A stretch of DNA of 64,000 nucleotides, taken from positions 682,001 to 746,000 of the forward strand of contig CAWFWE010000004.1 of the NCBI GenBank assembly GCA_963819475.1, read 5' to 3'. Below the pieces are notes generated by a model. The model had not been told where the DNA came from. It worked only from the letters and a program-made list of their open reading frames with translations, and made no database searches. This document shows, piece after piece, positions 33,480 through 43,586 of the stretch; positions within the stretch are counted from its first letter, which is position 1, and each line of letters opens with the position of its first letter. The stretch is from DASUAS01 sp963819475. Lineage in GTDB: Bacteria > Actinomycetota > Acidimicrobiia > IMCC26256 > DASPTH01. The position numbers were made by a program, and so were the translations under genes.

Positions 33480-35250
33480 GTGACGCCCGTGGAAGACACG
33501 ATCCCGGCCCGGTTCCTCGCCACCGTCGGGCAACGGCACGGCGAGGTGGCGATCCGCGGGATGGCCGGCGACGACTTCCGCCAGCTGACCTTCGGCGACT
33601 ACGCAGACGGGGCCACCCGGCTCGCCGCCGCCCTCGCGGGGCTCGGCGTGGCCCACGGGGACCGGGTTGTGATGCTCATCGGCAACCGGCCGGAGTTCCA
33701 CGTCGCCGACATGGCGGTCCTGTTGCTCGGGGCGACGCCGATCTCGATCTACAACTCGTCGTCGCCCGACCAGATCCGGTACGTCGCCGGTCATGCCCGG
33801 GCGTCGGTCGCCATCGTGGAGGACGCCGGGTACCTGGCGCGGATCCTCGAGGCCCGGGCCGACCTGCCCGGCCTGCGTCACGTCGTCGTCATCGAACCCG
33901 TCGACCACCCCGGCATCGAGCAGTGGGACGACCTGCTCGTCGGCGCGCCCCTCGACCTCGAGCGGGCGGCCGCCACCGCCGCGCCCGACGACCTCGCCAC
34001 GATCATCTACACGTCGGGCACCACGGGACCGCCCAAGGGCGTGATGCTCGATCACCGCAACGTCTGCTGGACGGTCGACAGCCTCCGCGCGGCACTCGGC
34101 TTCGCGCCCGACCGCTCACGCATCGTGTCGTACCTCCCGATGGCCCACATCGCCGAACGCATCACCACCCACTACGGCGGGATCGCGTTCGCCTACGAAG
34201 TGACGACGTGCGCTGACATCCGTCTCCTCGGCGCGATGCTCGCCGAGACGCGACCGCAGATCCTCTTCGGTGTGCCACGCACGTTCGAGAAGATCCACAG
34301 CGCGGTGCACGCCGTGCTCGCGGCCGATCCCGGTCGCGCCGAGGTGTTCGCGCAGGCGCTCGAGGTCGGCGCGCGTGTCGCGGAGCACCGCGCGCGGCGA
34401 GGCGCTGTCCGTCGAGCTGGCCGCCGAGTACGAACGCGTCGACGCCGAGTCGCTGCGGCCGGCCCGGCAGCTGCTGGGACTCGACGAGCTGCGGATCGCG
34501 ATCACCGCGGCCGCGCCCATCCCCGTCGAGGTGCTCCAGTTCTTCCGCGGCGCGGGGGTGCCGCTGTCGGAGCTGTACGGCCTGTCCGAGTCGACCGGGC
34601 CGATGACCTGGGACCCGGTGCGGGTGAAGCCGGGCACGGTGGGGCGCGCCATCCCCGGCATGGAGCTGCGGCTCGCCGACGACGGCGAGGTCCTCGGCCG
34701 TGGCGGCAACGTCTTCCGCGGGTACCTCGACGATCCGGAGCGCACCGCCGAGGCGCTCGACGCCGACGGCTGGCTCCACACCGGCGACATCGGCACGCTC
34801 GACGGCGAGGGCTACCTGCGCATCGTCGACCGCAAGAAGGAGGTCATCATCACCGCGGGCGGCAAGAACGTGTCACCCGCGAACCTCGAGGCCGCGCTGA
34901 GGGCGCAACCACTGATCGGCCAGGCGTGCGTCGTGGGCGACGGCGAGCCCTTCCTCGCCGCGCTGCTCGTGCTCGATCCCGACGTCGTGCCCGCGTGGGC
35001 GGCCGGCCACGGCGCGACCGGCTCGACGCTGGCCGAACTGGCGGAGGACCCGCTGGTCCGGGCCGAGGTCGCGCGCGAGGTCGACGTCGCCAACGAGCGC
35101 TTCTCCCACGCGGAGGCGGTGCGCGCGTTCACCGTGCTCCCGGACGAGTGGCAGCCCGACTCCGAGGAGCTCACCCCGACGATGAAGTTGAAGCGCCGCG
35201 GCATCGCGGCCAAGTACGCGAGCGAGATCGCGGCCTTCTACCGCGAGTAG
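33480..35250 (+). CDS. long-chain-fatty-acid-CoA ligase, FAA1 type (one frameshift)
   Basis: About 590 residues. AMP-binding P-loop IIYTSGTTGPPKGVMLDHRN, A5-like YGLSESTGPMTWDPV, A7/A8 TGDIGTLDGEGYLRIVDRKK and the C-terminal lysine region PTMKLKRRGIAAKY are all there. The frame breaks at a CG run, 34389-34396: upstream is GARVAEHRAR, downstream GEALSVELAAEYERVDAESL, one CG unit short of (CG)5 for a continuous protein. It would activate fatty acids for beta-oxidation or lipid synthesis. GTG 33480 is chosen; GTG 33471 and 33489 are alternatives. Confidence 0.82.
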
Positions 35251-35251
35251 C

Positions 35252-36067
35252 TCAGACCGCCTGGTCCGCGACCGCGATGTGGTCGCGCGCGTGCCCGGCA
35301 CCCCGCGCTTGCTCGAGCGCATGACCGGCGCGGGCCACGAGCTCGGCTGCATCGAGCGCGTGACTCGGGTAGCAGGCGATGCCGGCCGACACCGTCAGCG
35401 AGTCGCCCACCGGGCTGGCGCGCAGCGCTTCTCGCACCCGATCGGCGACCATGCGCGCGCCGGGCTCGGCGGTGTCGACGAGCACCGCGACCGCGACGCC
35501 GTCGCCCACCCGGAACACGGTGTCGCTCTCGCGCAAGGTCCGCCACGCCACCGCGCCGAGGGCGGTGAGCGCCTGCTCTCGCACCTCGAGCGGCGCCGCC
35601 TGCAGGCCGTCGAGCTCCCAGAAGACGACCGACACGGGCAGCACCTTGCGGCGGGCCGCCGCCACCACCTGCTGGAGCAGGACGGGGAGGTGACGCTCGC
35701 GGAGCAGCCCCGACACCGGGTCGATCTCCCAGTCGGCGGTGTCGGTCCCCTCGGGGAGCTCGACCTGCGCCGCCCGCGCGGACGCCAACCGATGCTCCTC
35801 GGCCACCGCGACCTGCAACGTCTCCAGCTGCCGGCGTAGGCGACGGGCCTGCGACCGCGCCTCCCAGAGCGAGTCCTCGGCGCGGCTGCGGCGGACGTCG
35901 ACGAGCGCGCCGACGCCGGCGGCGGCGACGCCCACCACCGCCGCCGCGAGCCCGAGCGTCGCCTCGTCGGCGACGACCGCGGTGATCCCGAGGATCACCG
36001 CGACCACCGCGAGCACTGCGCACGCTGCGACGCCGCGGTGGTCGTTGCCCTGCATCGGTGCCTGCAT
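35252..36067 (-). CDS. membrane-anchored degenerate GGDEF protein
   Basis: 271 residues. Two N-terminal membrane helices (GVAACAVLAVVAVILGITAV, LGLAAAVVGVAAAGVGALVD), a coiled coil (about 75-110), then a GGDEF fold: VSGLLRERHLPVLLQQVVAA, LPVSVVFWELDGLQ, and RVGDGVAVAVL where RxGGDEFA is expected. The GGDEF residues are G-D-G-V-A, so cyclase activity is unlikely; it may bind GTP or c-di-GMP. ATG overlaps the stop of the mutase gene (TGATG), so the two are co-translated. Confidence 0.78.
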   Translation of the reverse strand: MQAPMQGNDHRGVAACAVLAVVAVILGITAVVADEATLGLAAAVVGVAAAGVGALVDVRRSRAEDSLWEARSQARRLRRQLETLQVAVAEEHRLASARAAQVELPEGTDTADWEIDPVSGLLRERHLPVLLQQVVAAARRKVLPVSVVFWELDGLQAAPLEVREQALTALGAVAWRTLRESDTVFRVGDGVAVAVLVDTAEPGARMVADRVREALRASPVGDSLTVSAGIACYPSHALDAAELVARAGHALEQARGAGHARDHIAVADQAV

Positions 36068-38022
36068 CACGAGGGAACAGTCACCAGCTCGGCCAGCTCG
36101 GCGACGATGTCGCTCACCCGGAAGTCCTTCGGCGTGTAGACGCGCGCCACCCCGGCGGCGAGGAGCGCGTCGCGGTCGGCTTCGGGGATGATGCCGCCGA
36201 CGACGACGGGTGCGTCGACGCCGTTGGCCCGGAGGAGTGCCAAGGTCTCGGGTACGAGCTTGCGGTGCGATCCGGAGAGCACGGAGAGGCCGACCAGGTC
36301 GACGTCCTCGTCGCGCGCGGCGGCCGCGATCTGCTCGGGCGTCAACCGGATGCCCTGGTAGACGACCTCCATGCCCGCGTCGCGCGCCGCTACCGCGATC
36401 TGCTCGGCGCCGTTGGAGTGGCCGTCGAGCCCCGGCTTGCCGACCAGGATCCGGATCGGACGGCCGAGCGCCTGGGCGCGGTCGTGCACGCGCGCACGCG
36501 CCGCGACCATCGCCTCGCCCACCGGAGCCCGCACGCCGCCGACCCCGGTCGGGGCGCGGTACTCGCCGAACACGTCGCGGAGCGCGCCGGCCCATTCGCC
36601 CACGGTGCCGCCGGTGCGTGCCAGCTCGATCGTCGCCGGCGTGAGGTTGTCGGTGCCGCGGGCGGTCTCCCGCACGGCGTCGAGGGCGCGGGCGACGGCG
36701 TCGGCGTCACGGCCGGCGCGCCACTCGTCCAGGAGCGCGAGCTGCTCCCGCTCGGCCTGCTCGTCGACCACCAGGATGCTGCGTTCTCCGTCGAGCGACT
36801 CCATGAGTGGTGAATCGGCGGATTCGACGAATTGGTTGACTCCCACGACGGTGATCTCGCCCGATTCGATGCGGCGCAACCGCTCGGCGTTGCTCTGCAC
36901 CAGGCGCTGCTTCATGGCGTCGATCATGGCGAAGGCCCCGCCGCCGTCGAGCACCCACTCCAGCTCGGCCTCCGCCGCCTCCGCGAGCTCGACGGTCTTG
37001 GCCTCGACGACGTGCGACCCGGCGAAGATGTCGTCATACTCGAGCAGGTCGGTCTCGAACGCGAGGACCTGCTGGATCCGCAGCGACCACTGCTGGTCCC
37101 ACGGTCGCGGCAACCCCAGCGCCTCGTTCCACGCCGGGAGCTGCACGGCGCGGGCGCGCGCGCCCTTCGACAGGGTGACACCGAGCGTCTCGAGCACGAT
37201 GCGTTGCACGTTGTTCTCCGGCTGCGCCTCCGTGAGCCCGAGCGAGTTCACCTGTACGCCATAGCGGAACCGGCGGAGCTTGTCGTCGACCACGCCGTAG
37301 CGCTCGGCGGTGATGCGGTCCCACAGCACGCCGAAGGCGCGCAGCTTGCACATCTCCTCGACGAAGCGGATGCCCGCGTTCACGAAGAACGACATGCGCC
37401 CGACGACCTCGGGGAACTCTTCGTCGCTCACCTGACCCGACTCGCGCACCGCGTCGAGCACGTCGATCGCGGTGGCGAGCGCGTACGCGACCTCCTCGAC
37501 CGGCGTGGCGCCGGCTTCCTGCAGGTGGTACGAGCAGACGTTGATGGGGTTCCACTTCGGCACGTGGCGCACCGCGTGGCACACGAGGTCGACGGTGAGC
37601 CGGCGCGACGGTTCGGGACCGAAGATGTACGTACCGCGCGACAAGTACTCCTTCACGATGTCGTTCTGTGTGGTGCCGGCCAACCGCGCCGGATCGACGC
37701 CCCGCTCCTCGGCGAGCGCGACGTACATGCCGAAGAGCCACATCGCGGTCGCGTTGATGGTCATCGACGTGTTCATCTCGTCGAGCGGGATGTCCTCGAA
37801 CAGGGTCCGCATCGCGCCGAGGTACGGGACCGGGACGCCGACCTTCCCGACCTCGCCCGCCGCGAGGGGGTGGTCGGCGTCGTACCCGGTCTGGGTGGGC
37901 AGGTCGAACGCGACCGAGAGGCCAGTCTGGCCCCGGGCCAGGTTGGACCGGTAGAGCTCGTTGGACGCGCGCGCGGACGAGTGCCCGGAGTACGTCCGCA
38001 TCAACCAGGGCTGGTCGCGCAC
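36067..38022 (-). CDS. ecm: ethylmalonyl-CoA mutase (MeaA/Ecm type)
   Basis: 651 residues. N-terminal TIM-barrel mutase domain (WLMRTYSGHSSARASNELYR, LSVAFDLPTQTGYDADHPLA, TSMTINATAMWLFGMYVALA), linker, then a C-terminal B12-binding domain with the cobalt-coordinating GKPGLDGHSNGAEQIAVAAR. Sequence order, size and single-chain form match MeaA/Ecm and not methylmalonyl-CoA mutase. It converts (2R)-ethylmalonyl-CoA into (2S)-methylsuccinyl-CoA. GTG 38022 (VRDQPWL) has GGGGGAGA eight bases upstream and is preferred over GTG 38040. Together with ccr and epi it identifies the ethylmalonyl-CoA pathway. Confidence 0.92.
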   Translation of the reverse strand: MRDQPWLMRTYSGHSSARASNELYRSNLARGQTGLSVAFDLPTQTGYDADHPLAAGEVGKVGVPVPYLGAMRTLFEDIPLDEMNTSMTINATAMWLFGMYVALAEERGVDPARLAGTTQNDIVKEYLSRGTYIFGPEPSRRLTVDLVCHAVRHVPKWNPINVCSYHLQEAGATPVEEVAYALATAIDVLDAVRESGQVSDEEFPEVVGRMSFFVNAGIRFVEEMCKLRAFGVLWDRITAERYGVVDDKLRRFRYGVQVNSLGLTEAQPENNVQRIVLETLGVTLSKGARARAVQLPAWNEALGLPRPWDQQWSLRIQQVLAFETDLLEYDDIFAGSHVVEAKTVELAEAAEAELEWVLDGGGAFAMIDAMKQRLVQSNAERLRRIESGEITVVGVNQFVESADSPLMESLDGERSILVVDEQAEREQLALLDEWRAGRDADAVARALDAVRETARGTDNLTPATIELARTGGTVGEWAGALRDVFGEYRAPTGVGGVRAPVGEAMVAARARVHDRAQALGRPIRILVGKPGLDGHSNGAEQIAVAARDAGMEVVYQGIRLTPEQIAAAARDEDVDLVGLSVLSGSHRKLVPETLALLRANGVDAPVVVGGIIPEADRDALLAAGVARVYTPKDFRVSDIVAELAELVTVPS

Positions 38023-38063
38023 GGTCACATTCTCCCCCACCGGAGAGGGCGGACCGGAACCTC

Positions 38064-38921
38064 TCAGCGCGGGTAGTCGTAGAAGCCGCCGCCCGACTTC
38101 CGCCCGAGGCGCTCGGCGGCGACCATGCGCTTCAGCAGCGGCGCCGGCGCGAAGTTCGGGTCCCGGAACTCGGCGTACAGCGCGTCGAGGATGGCGAGGC
38201 TGGTGTCGAGGCCGACGAGGTCGAGCAGCTCGAGCGGGCCCATCGGGAAGTTGCAGCCGCCCTTCATGGCGGTGTCGATGTCGTCACGCGAGGCAACCCC
38301 GGCGTCGAACAGCCTCACTGCGTTGTTCAGGTACGGGAACAGCAACGCGTTCACCACGAACCCGGCCTGGTCCTTCACCGTCACCGCGGTCTTGCCGCAC
38401 GCGACGACGAAGGCGCGGGCCTCGTCGAGCGTGGCGTCGGAGGTCGTGATCGCGGGGATCACCTCGACGAGCGACATCGCCGGCGCCGGGTTGAAGAAGT
38501 GGATGCCGCACACCCGATCGGGGCGCTCGGTGACCATCGCCAGCTCGACGACCGGCAGGGTCGACGTGTTGGTGGCGAGGATGGCGCCGGGCGCGCGCAC
38601 GCGGTCCAGCTCGCCGAAGAGGTCCTGCTTGACCGCGAGGTCTTCGACCACGGATTCCAGCACGAGGTCGCAGGCGGCGAGCTCGGCGAGCGCGCTGACC
38701 CCACTGACCCGGTCGCGCACCTCGGTGGCGACGACTTCCTCGAGCCGGCCCTTCTTCACCTGGCGGGCGAGGGAGGCGTCGAGACCACCGAGCATGGCGT
38801 CGGCGCCCGCCTGCGTGCGGCTGCGGAGCACCACCTCGAAGCCGGATCGCGCCGCGACCTCGGCCACCCCCGCGCCCATGATCCCCGAGCCGACCACGCC
38901 GATCCGCTTCACGCCCATCAT
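38064..38921 (-). CDS. hbd: 3-hydroxybutyryl-CoA dehydrogenase
   Basis: 285 residues. NAD-binding GVVGSGIMGAGVAEVAARSG at the N-terminus, the HFFNPAPAMSLVEVIPAITT signature with the catalytic His, and the C-terminal dimerisation domain (GGCNFPMGPLELLDLVGLDT). It reduces acetoacetyl-CoA or oxidises 3-hydroxybutyryl-CoA, the second step of the ethylmalonyl-CoA route. Ends 41 bp before the mutase start, same strand, so likely one operon. Confidence 0.93.
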   Translation of the reverse strand: MMGVKRIGVVGSGIMGAGVAEVAARSGFEVVLRSRTQAGADAMLGGLDASLARQVKKGRLEEVVATEVRDRVSGVSALAELAACDLVLESVVEDLAVKQDLFGELDRVRAPGAILATNTSTLPVVELAMVTERPDRVCGIHFFNPAPAMSLVEVIPAITTSDATLDEARAFVVACGKTAVTVKDQAGFVVNALLFPYLNNAVRLFDAGVASRDDIDTAMKGGCNFPMGPLELLDLVGLDTSLAILDALYAEFRDPNFAPAPLLKRMVAAERLGRKSGGGFYDYPR

Positions 38922-39001
38922 GCCCCCCACGTCCGGAAAGGGAGCCAGGTTACCGCGCGGTAACTTCCCTGGCGTCATCGGGCGGCATCGGGCCCCGCCA
39001 G

Positions 39002-39007
39002 TAGGCT
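39002..39007 (+). promoter_or_regulatory. putative -10 element of the S51-like gene
   Basis: TAGGCT ends eight bases before ATG 39016; no Shine-Dalgarno. Confidence 0.4.
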
Positions 39008-39015
39008 CCGCCGCC

Positions 39016-39714
39016 ATGACCCCGCGCCGTGCCGCCGGTTCGCTCGCGCTGGTGGGCGGCGGGGAGTGGAGCCCGGGCGCACGCGAATTCGACGCCGACC
39101 TCCTGGCCCGGAGCGGCGCCGAGGAGGTGCTGGTGCTCCCCACCGCGGCCGCGTTCGAGCACCCCGAGCGGGTCGAGGACCGCGCCGCCGAGTACTTCGC
39201 CGGCTTGGGCGCGACCGCCCGCACCCTGCCCGTGCTGCACCGCGCCGAGGCCGAGGACGCCGCCCTTGCCGCCCTCGTGCGCGCGGCCCGGTTCGTGTAC
39301 CTCGCCGACGGTTCACCGTTGCACCTGCGCTCGGTGCTCAAGGGCTCGGTGCTCTTCGACGCGCTCGTCGCCGCCTACCAGGGCGGCGGGGTGCTGGCGG
39401 CCTCGGGCGCGGGCGCGACCCTGCTGTGCGATCCGATGGTCGATCCCCGTGGGGGCGCGTACACCGTCGGCCTCGGAGTGGTGAAGAACCTCGCCGTGTT
39501 CCCGTACCACGGGAGCGCCGCCAACCACCTGCGCGAGCGCTCGATCGACCTGCTCCCACGCGCGGCGGTGCTCGCCGGCGTCGACGAGGAAACCGCGCTC
39601 ATCAAGAGTGCCGACGGCTGGAACGTCGCCGGGGCCGGCACGGTCACGCTCTACGGCATCGAGGGGACGCCGACCTACACCACCGGCGACGCGGTCGCGG
39701 GCCTCCCCGCCTGA
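39016..39714 (+). CDS. peptidase S51 / cyanophycinase-like protein lacking the usual nucleophile
   Basis: 232 residues with a class-I glutamine-amidotransferase-like fold: SLALVGGGEWSPG at the N-terminus, VLVLPTAAAFEHPERVEDRA, and VYLADGSPLHLRSVLKGSVL. The nucleophile elbow, normally G-[TS]-S-A-G-A, reads A-S-G-A-G-A here, so the catalytic Ser position is Gly. It may be non-proteolytic, or use the Ser one position earlier. The later CDPMVDPRGGAYTVGLGV is conserved in the family. Function unknown. Confidence 0.8.
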   Translation: MTPRRAAGSLALVGGGEWSPGAREFDADLLARSGAEEVLVLPTAAAFEHPERVEDRAAEYFAGLGATARTLPVLHRAEAEDAALAALVRAARFVYLADGSPLHLRSVLKGSVLFDALVAAYQGGGVLAASGAGATLLCDPMVDPRGGAYTVGLGVVKNLAVFPYHGSAANHLRERSIDLLPRAAVLAGVDEETALIKSADGWNVAGAGTVTLYGIEGTPTYTTGDAVAGLPA

Positions 39715-39729
39715 TCCACGGGTCGCTCG

Positions 39730-40200
39730 CTAGCTCCGCAGGTTCTGCGCGAGGTAGTGCGTCTCGCCGAGCTTCGCCACGAGACCGAGCTGGGTCTCGA
39801 GCCAGTCGGCGTGCGCCTCTTCACCCTCCAGGATGTCCTGGAGCAGCTCCCGGGTGCCGTTGTCGCCGAGCTGGAGGCAGCGGGCGATGCCGCGGTTGAG
39901 CCGCTCGATCGACTCGTACTCGAGGTCGAGCGCGAGCTGCAGCTTCTCCGGGACCGACTCACCCACGCGCACCGTGGCGAGCCGCTGGAGGTTGGGGACG
40001 CCCTCGAGGAAGAGGATGCGGCCGATCAGCTCGTCGGCGTCCTTCATCTCGTCGATCGACTCGTCGCGGTAGTGCTGGGCGAGCGGCTCGTAGCCCCAGT
40101 TGTCGAGCATCTTGTAGTCGACGAAGTACTGGTTCACCGAGGTGAGCTCGGCGGTGAGGACCTCGTTCAGCAGCTCGGTGATCTCGGCGTCTCGTCGCAT
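39730..40200 (-). CDS. bfr: bacterioferritin
   Basis: 156 residues, four-helix bundle. Ferroxidase ligands E18, E51, E94, E127 and H130 and the heme ligand M52 are at the canonical positions, but H54 is Asp (DEMKDADEL). The protein stores iron as a ferric core in a 24-mer shell. The change at 54 may alter iron binding at the di-iron site. TAGCCT six bases upstream of the ATG gives it its own leaderless start besides read-through from bfd. Confidence 0.95.
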   Translation of the reverse strand: MRRDAEITELLNEVLTAELTSVNQYFVDYKMLDNWGYEPLAQHYRDESIDEMKDADELIGRILFLEGVPNLQRLATVRVGESVPEKLQLALDLEYESIERLNRGIARCLQLGDNGTRELLQDILEGEEAHADWLETQLGLVAKLGETHYLAQNLRS

Positions 40201-40206
40201 GCGCCG

Positions 40207-40212
40207 AGGCTA
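40207..40212 (-). promoter_or_regulatory. putative -10 element of bfr, overlapping the bfd stop
   Basis: TAGCCT on the minus strand, six bases before the bfr ATG. Its TAG is also the stop codon of bfd. Confidence 0.4.
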
Positions 40213-40410
40213 GCGGCGGACGTCGACGAGCTCACGGGATCGGTGGAGCAGCGAGTGGTGCTCGAGCAGCTCCTGCAATGCCGGCCAGCACCCGCCGCAC
40301 TCGGCGCCCGCGCCACAGCGGACGGTCAGCTCCTCGATCGAGGTGGCGCCCCGCGCGACCTCGTCTTCGATCACGTGGTCGGTCACCGCCCGGCAATGGC
40401 ACACGTACAC
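40210..40410 (-). CDS. bfd: bacterioferritin-associated ferredoxin
   Basis: 66 residues with the [2Fe-2S] pattern C-x-C at the start (MYVCHCRAVTDHVIEDEVAR) and CGAGAECGGCWPAL later. Donates electrons to Bfr to release stored iron. Directly upstream of bfr on the same strand. The GTG start lies only eight bases from an inverted repeat that may be an iron-regulated operator. Confidence 0.92.
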   Translation of the reverse strand: MYVCHCRAVTDHVIEDEVARGATSIEELTVRCGAGAECGGCWPALQELLEHHSLLHRSRELVDVRR

Positions 40411-40417
40411 GTCCGCA

Positions 40418-40437
40418 AGGTTAAGGGACCCTAACCT
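40418..40437. promoter_or_regulatory. inverted repeat, possible IdeR/DtxR-type iron box with long spacer
   Basis: AGGTTA, eight bases, TAACCT: the half-sites match the IdeR box (AGGTTAG-x-CTAACCT) but are five bases further apart. It sits immediately before bfd. Confidence 0.4.
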
Positions 40438-40454
40438 CGCGCGTCAAGTCGCGC

Positions 40455-41270
40455 CTACGGCGCCGCCGTGGTGGGCGCCGCGGTCGTGCTCGTCCCCCCC
40501 GACCCCTCGGTGATCTTCACGCCGAGGACGTAGACCTTCTGGGTCGGGGTACCGGCCGAATCGGCCGCGCCGAACGAGTTGATCTTCTCCGCCACCTTCA
40601 ACCCCGCGGCGTCCATGGTGCCGAGGGCCGAGTACTTGTACGGCGGCGCGGTCCCGAGCTGTTGGGCACCGGTGTCGCTCACCACGAGGAAGAACTGCGA
40701 GCCGGTCGTGCCGGTGCCGGCATTGGCCATCGCCACCGAACCCGCCTTGTAGCCGTCGGCCGGGGGCTCGTCGGGCAACTGGTACCCGGGGCCTCCGTTC
40801 CCGGTGCCGGTCGGGTCGCCGCCCTGGTCGACGAAGTCGGTGACGATCCGATGGAAGAGGGTGCCGTCGTAGAAGCCCTTCTCCGCCAGGTTCACGAAGC
40901 TGTTGACGGTCTGCGGGGCGGCGGCCGGGTCGAGCGCGATCGTGATGTCGCCGCAGCTCGTCTGCATGGCCGCGGTGTATTGCTTCGTCGGGTCGATCGA
41001 CATCGCCGGCGCCGCGCTCAGGGTCGTCGTGGTGGGCTTCGGCGGGACCTTGGTGGAACAGCCGTTCTTCGTCGCCCCCGCCGAGCTGCTGCCGCTGTCG
41101 TCGCTGTTCGTCAGCTGGATGATGACGAAGATGATGACGAGAGGGATGAGGAGCAGCGAGAGGTTGCGGATCGTGCGGTTGCGCTTCTTGCGCTTCTCCG
41201 CCTCCTGCATCGCCTGCCTGCGGGCGTCACGGTTCTGGCGCTGGCGCTCGCGTTTGGTGGCCTTGGGCAC
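40455..41270 (-). CDS. membrane-anchored cyclophilin-type peptidyl-prolyl isomerase
   Basis: 271 residues. Highly basic N-terminus (RERQRQNRDARRQAMQEAEK), one membrane helix (LSLLLIPLVIIFVIIQLT), a Thr/Pro linker, then a cyclophilin domain: VNSFVNLAEKGFYDGTLFHR, GNGGPGYQLPDEPP, GSQFFLVVSDT. A Thr/Ala tail ends it. Catalyses proline isomerisation outside the membrane. Typical actinobacterial architecture. The GTG start has no clear Shine-Dalgarno. Divergent from lysC. Confidence 0.9.
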   Translation of the reverse strand: MPKATKRERQRQNRDARRQAMQEAEKRKKRNRTIRNLSLLLIPLVIIFVIIQLTNSDDSGSSSAGATKNGCSTKVPPKPTTTTLSAAPAMSIDPTKQYTAAMQTSCGDITIALDPAAAPQTVNSFVNLAEKGFYDGTLFHRIVTDFVDQGGDPTGTGNGGPGYQLPDEPPADGYKAGSVAMANAGTGTTGSQFFLVVSDTGAQQLGTAPPYKYSALGTMDAAGLKVAEKINSFGAADSAGTPTQKVYVLGVKITEGSGGTSTTAAPTTAAP

Positions 41271-41325
41271 GGCGGGGGAGTCTACCGACGTGGAATGCGG
41301 AGGCAGGATCGGGCGAGCCTCCCGG

Positions 41326-41331
41326 TACCAT
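41326..41331 (+). promoter_or_regulatory. putative -10 element of lysC
   Basis: TACCAT ends eight bases before GTG 41340; no Shine-Dalgarno. Confidence 0.45.
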
Positions 41332-41339
41332 TGCCCGCC

Positions 41340-42560
<1,221 letters not shown>

Positions 42561-42564
<4 letters not shown>

Positions 42565-43586
42565 GAGTGGGTGTGGTCGGGGCCACCGGCCTGGTCGGCA
42601 CCGAGATGCTGCGGCTGCTCGAGGAGCGGGCGTTCCCCGTCACCGAGCTGCGCGCCTACGCCTCGCCCCGTTCGCAAGGGCGGGCACTGCCGTTCGGCGA
42701 CCGAGAGGTCACGTGCGAGGTGCTCACCGACGGCTGCTTCGACGGGCTCGACCTCGTCGTCATCGACGTCGACGACCCGCTGGCACTGGAGTGGGCTCCA
42801 CGCGCAGTGGCGAGCGGCGCGCGCGTCGTCGACAACTCCGCCGCCTTCCGCACCGACGACGACGTGCCGCTGGTGGTGAGCGAGGTCAACCCCGACGACG
42901 TGCACGACCTGCCCAAGGGCATCGTGTCGTGTCCCAACTGCACCACGATGGTGCTCGTCACCGCACTGGCGCCGTTGCATCGCGCCGCCGGGATCGAGCG
43001 CATGGTCGTGTCCACGTACCAGTCGGTCTCGGGTGCCGGGCAGCCCGGCATGCACGAGCTCGACGAGCAGTGGACGAAGGGCGCGGGCCAGATGGACCGC
43101 TACGCACGGGCGGCGACCCATGCCGGCGCGCTCGAAGCGGGCGACGTGTGGGACCGCCCGATCGCCGGCAACGTGATCCCGCTCGCCGGATCGGTGAAGG
43201 ACGCCGGCTACACGAGCGAGGAGTGGAAGCTGGTGCGCGAGAGTCGCAAGATCCTCCACGCGCCCGAGCTCCGCGCCACCGCGACCTGCGTGCGCGTGCC
43301 GGTGTACGTCGGGCACGCCATGACCGCCAACGTGCAGTTCGTGCAGCCGCTGTCGCGCGCCGACGCGGTCGACCTCCTCGCGACCGCACCCGGCGTGCAG
43401 CTCGTCGACGGCGGCGGCGGCCACCCCACCCCGCTCGAAGGTGCGGGCATCGACCCGGTGTTGGTCGGTCGGCTGCGCGAGGACCCCTCGCAGGCCAACA
43501 CCCTCGACCTCTGGGTCACCGGCGACAACCTGCGCAAGGGCGCGGCCCTCAACGCGGTGCAGCTCGCCGAGCTACTGCTCGTCTGA
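42561..43586 (+). CDS. asd: aspartate-semialdehyde dehydrogenase
   Basis: 341 residues. NADP site RVGVVGATGLVGTEMLRLLE, catalytic Cys in GIVSCPNCTTMVLVTALAPL, STYQSVSGAGQPGMHEL and the catalytic His region RVPVYVGHAMTANVQF. Reduces aspartyl phosphate from LysC. Starts inside the lysC stop (ATGA), the usual operon. Its 3' end overlaps the convergent channel gene by 38 bp. Confidence 0.96.

Noticed and set aside
36067..38022. Methylmalonyl-CoA mutase large subunit
   Set aside because: Single 650-residue chain with MeaA-like motifs and ccr/epi in the neighbourhood favour ethylmalonyl-CoA mutase.
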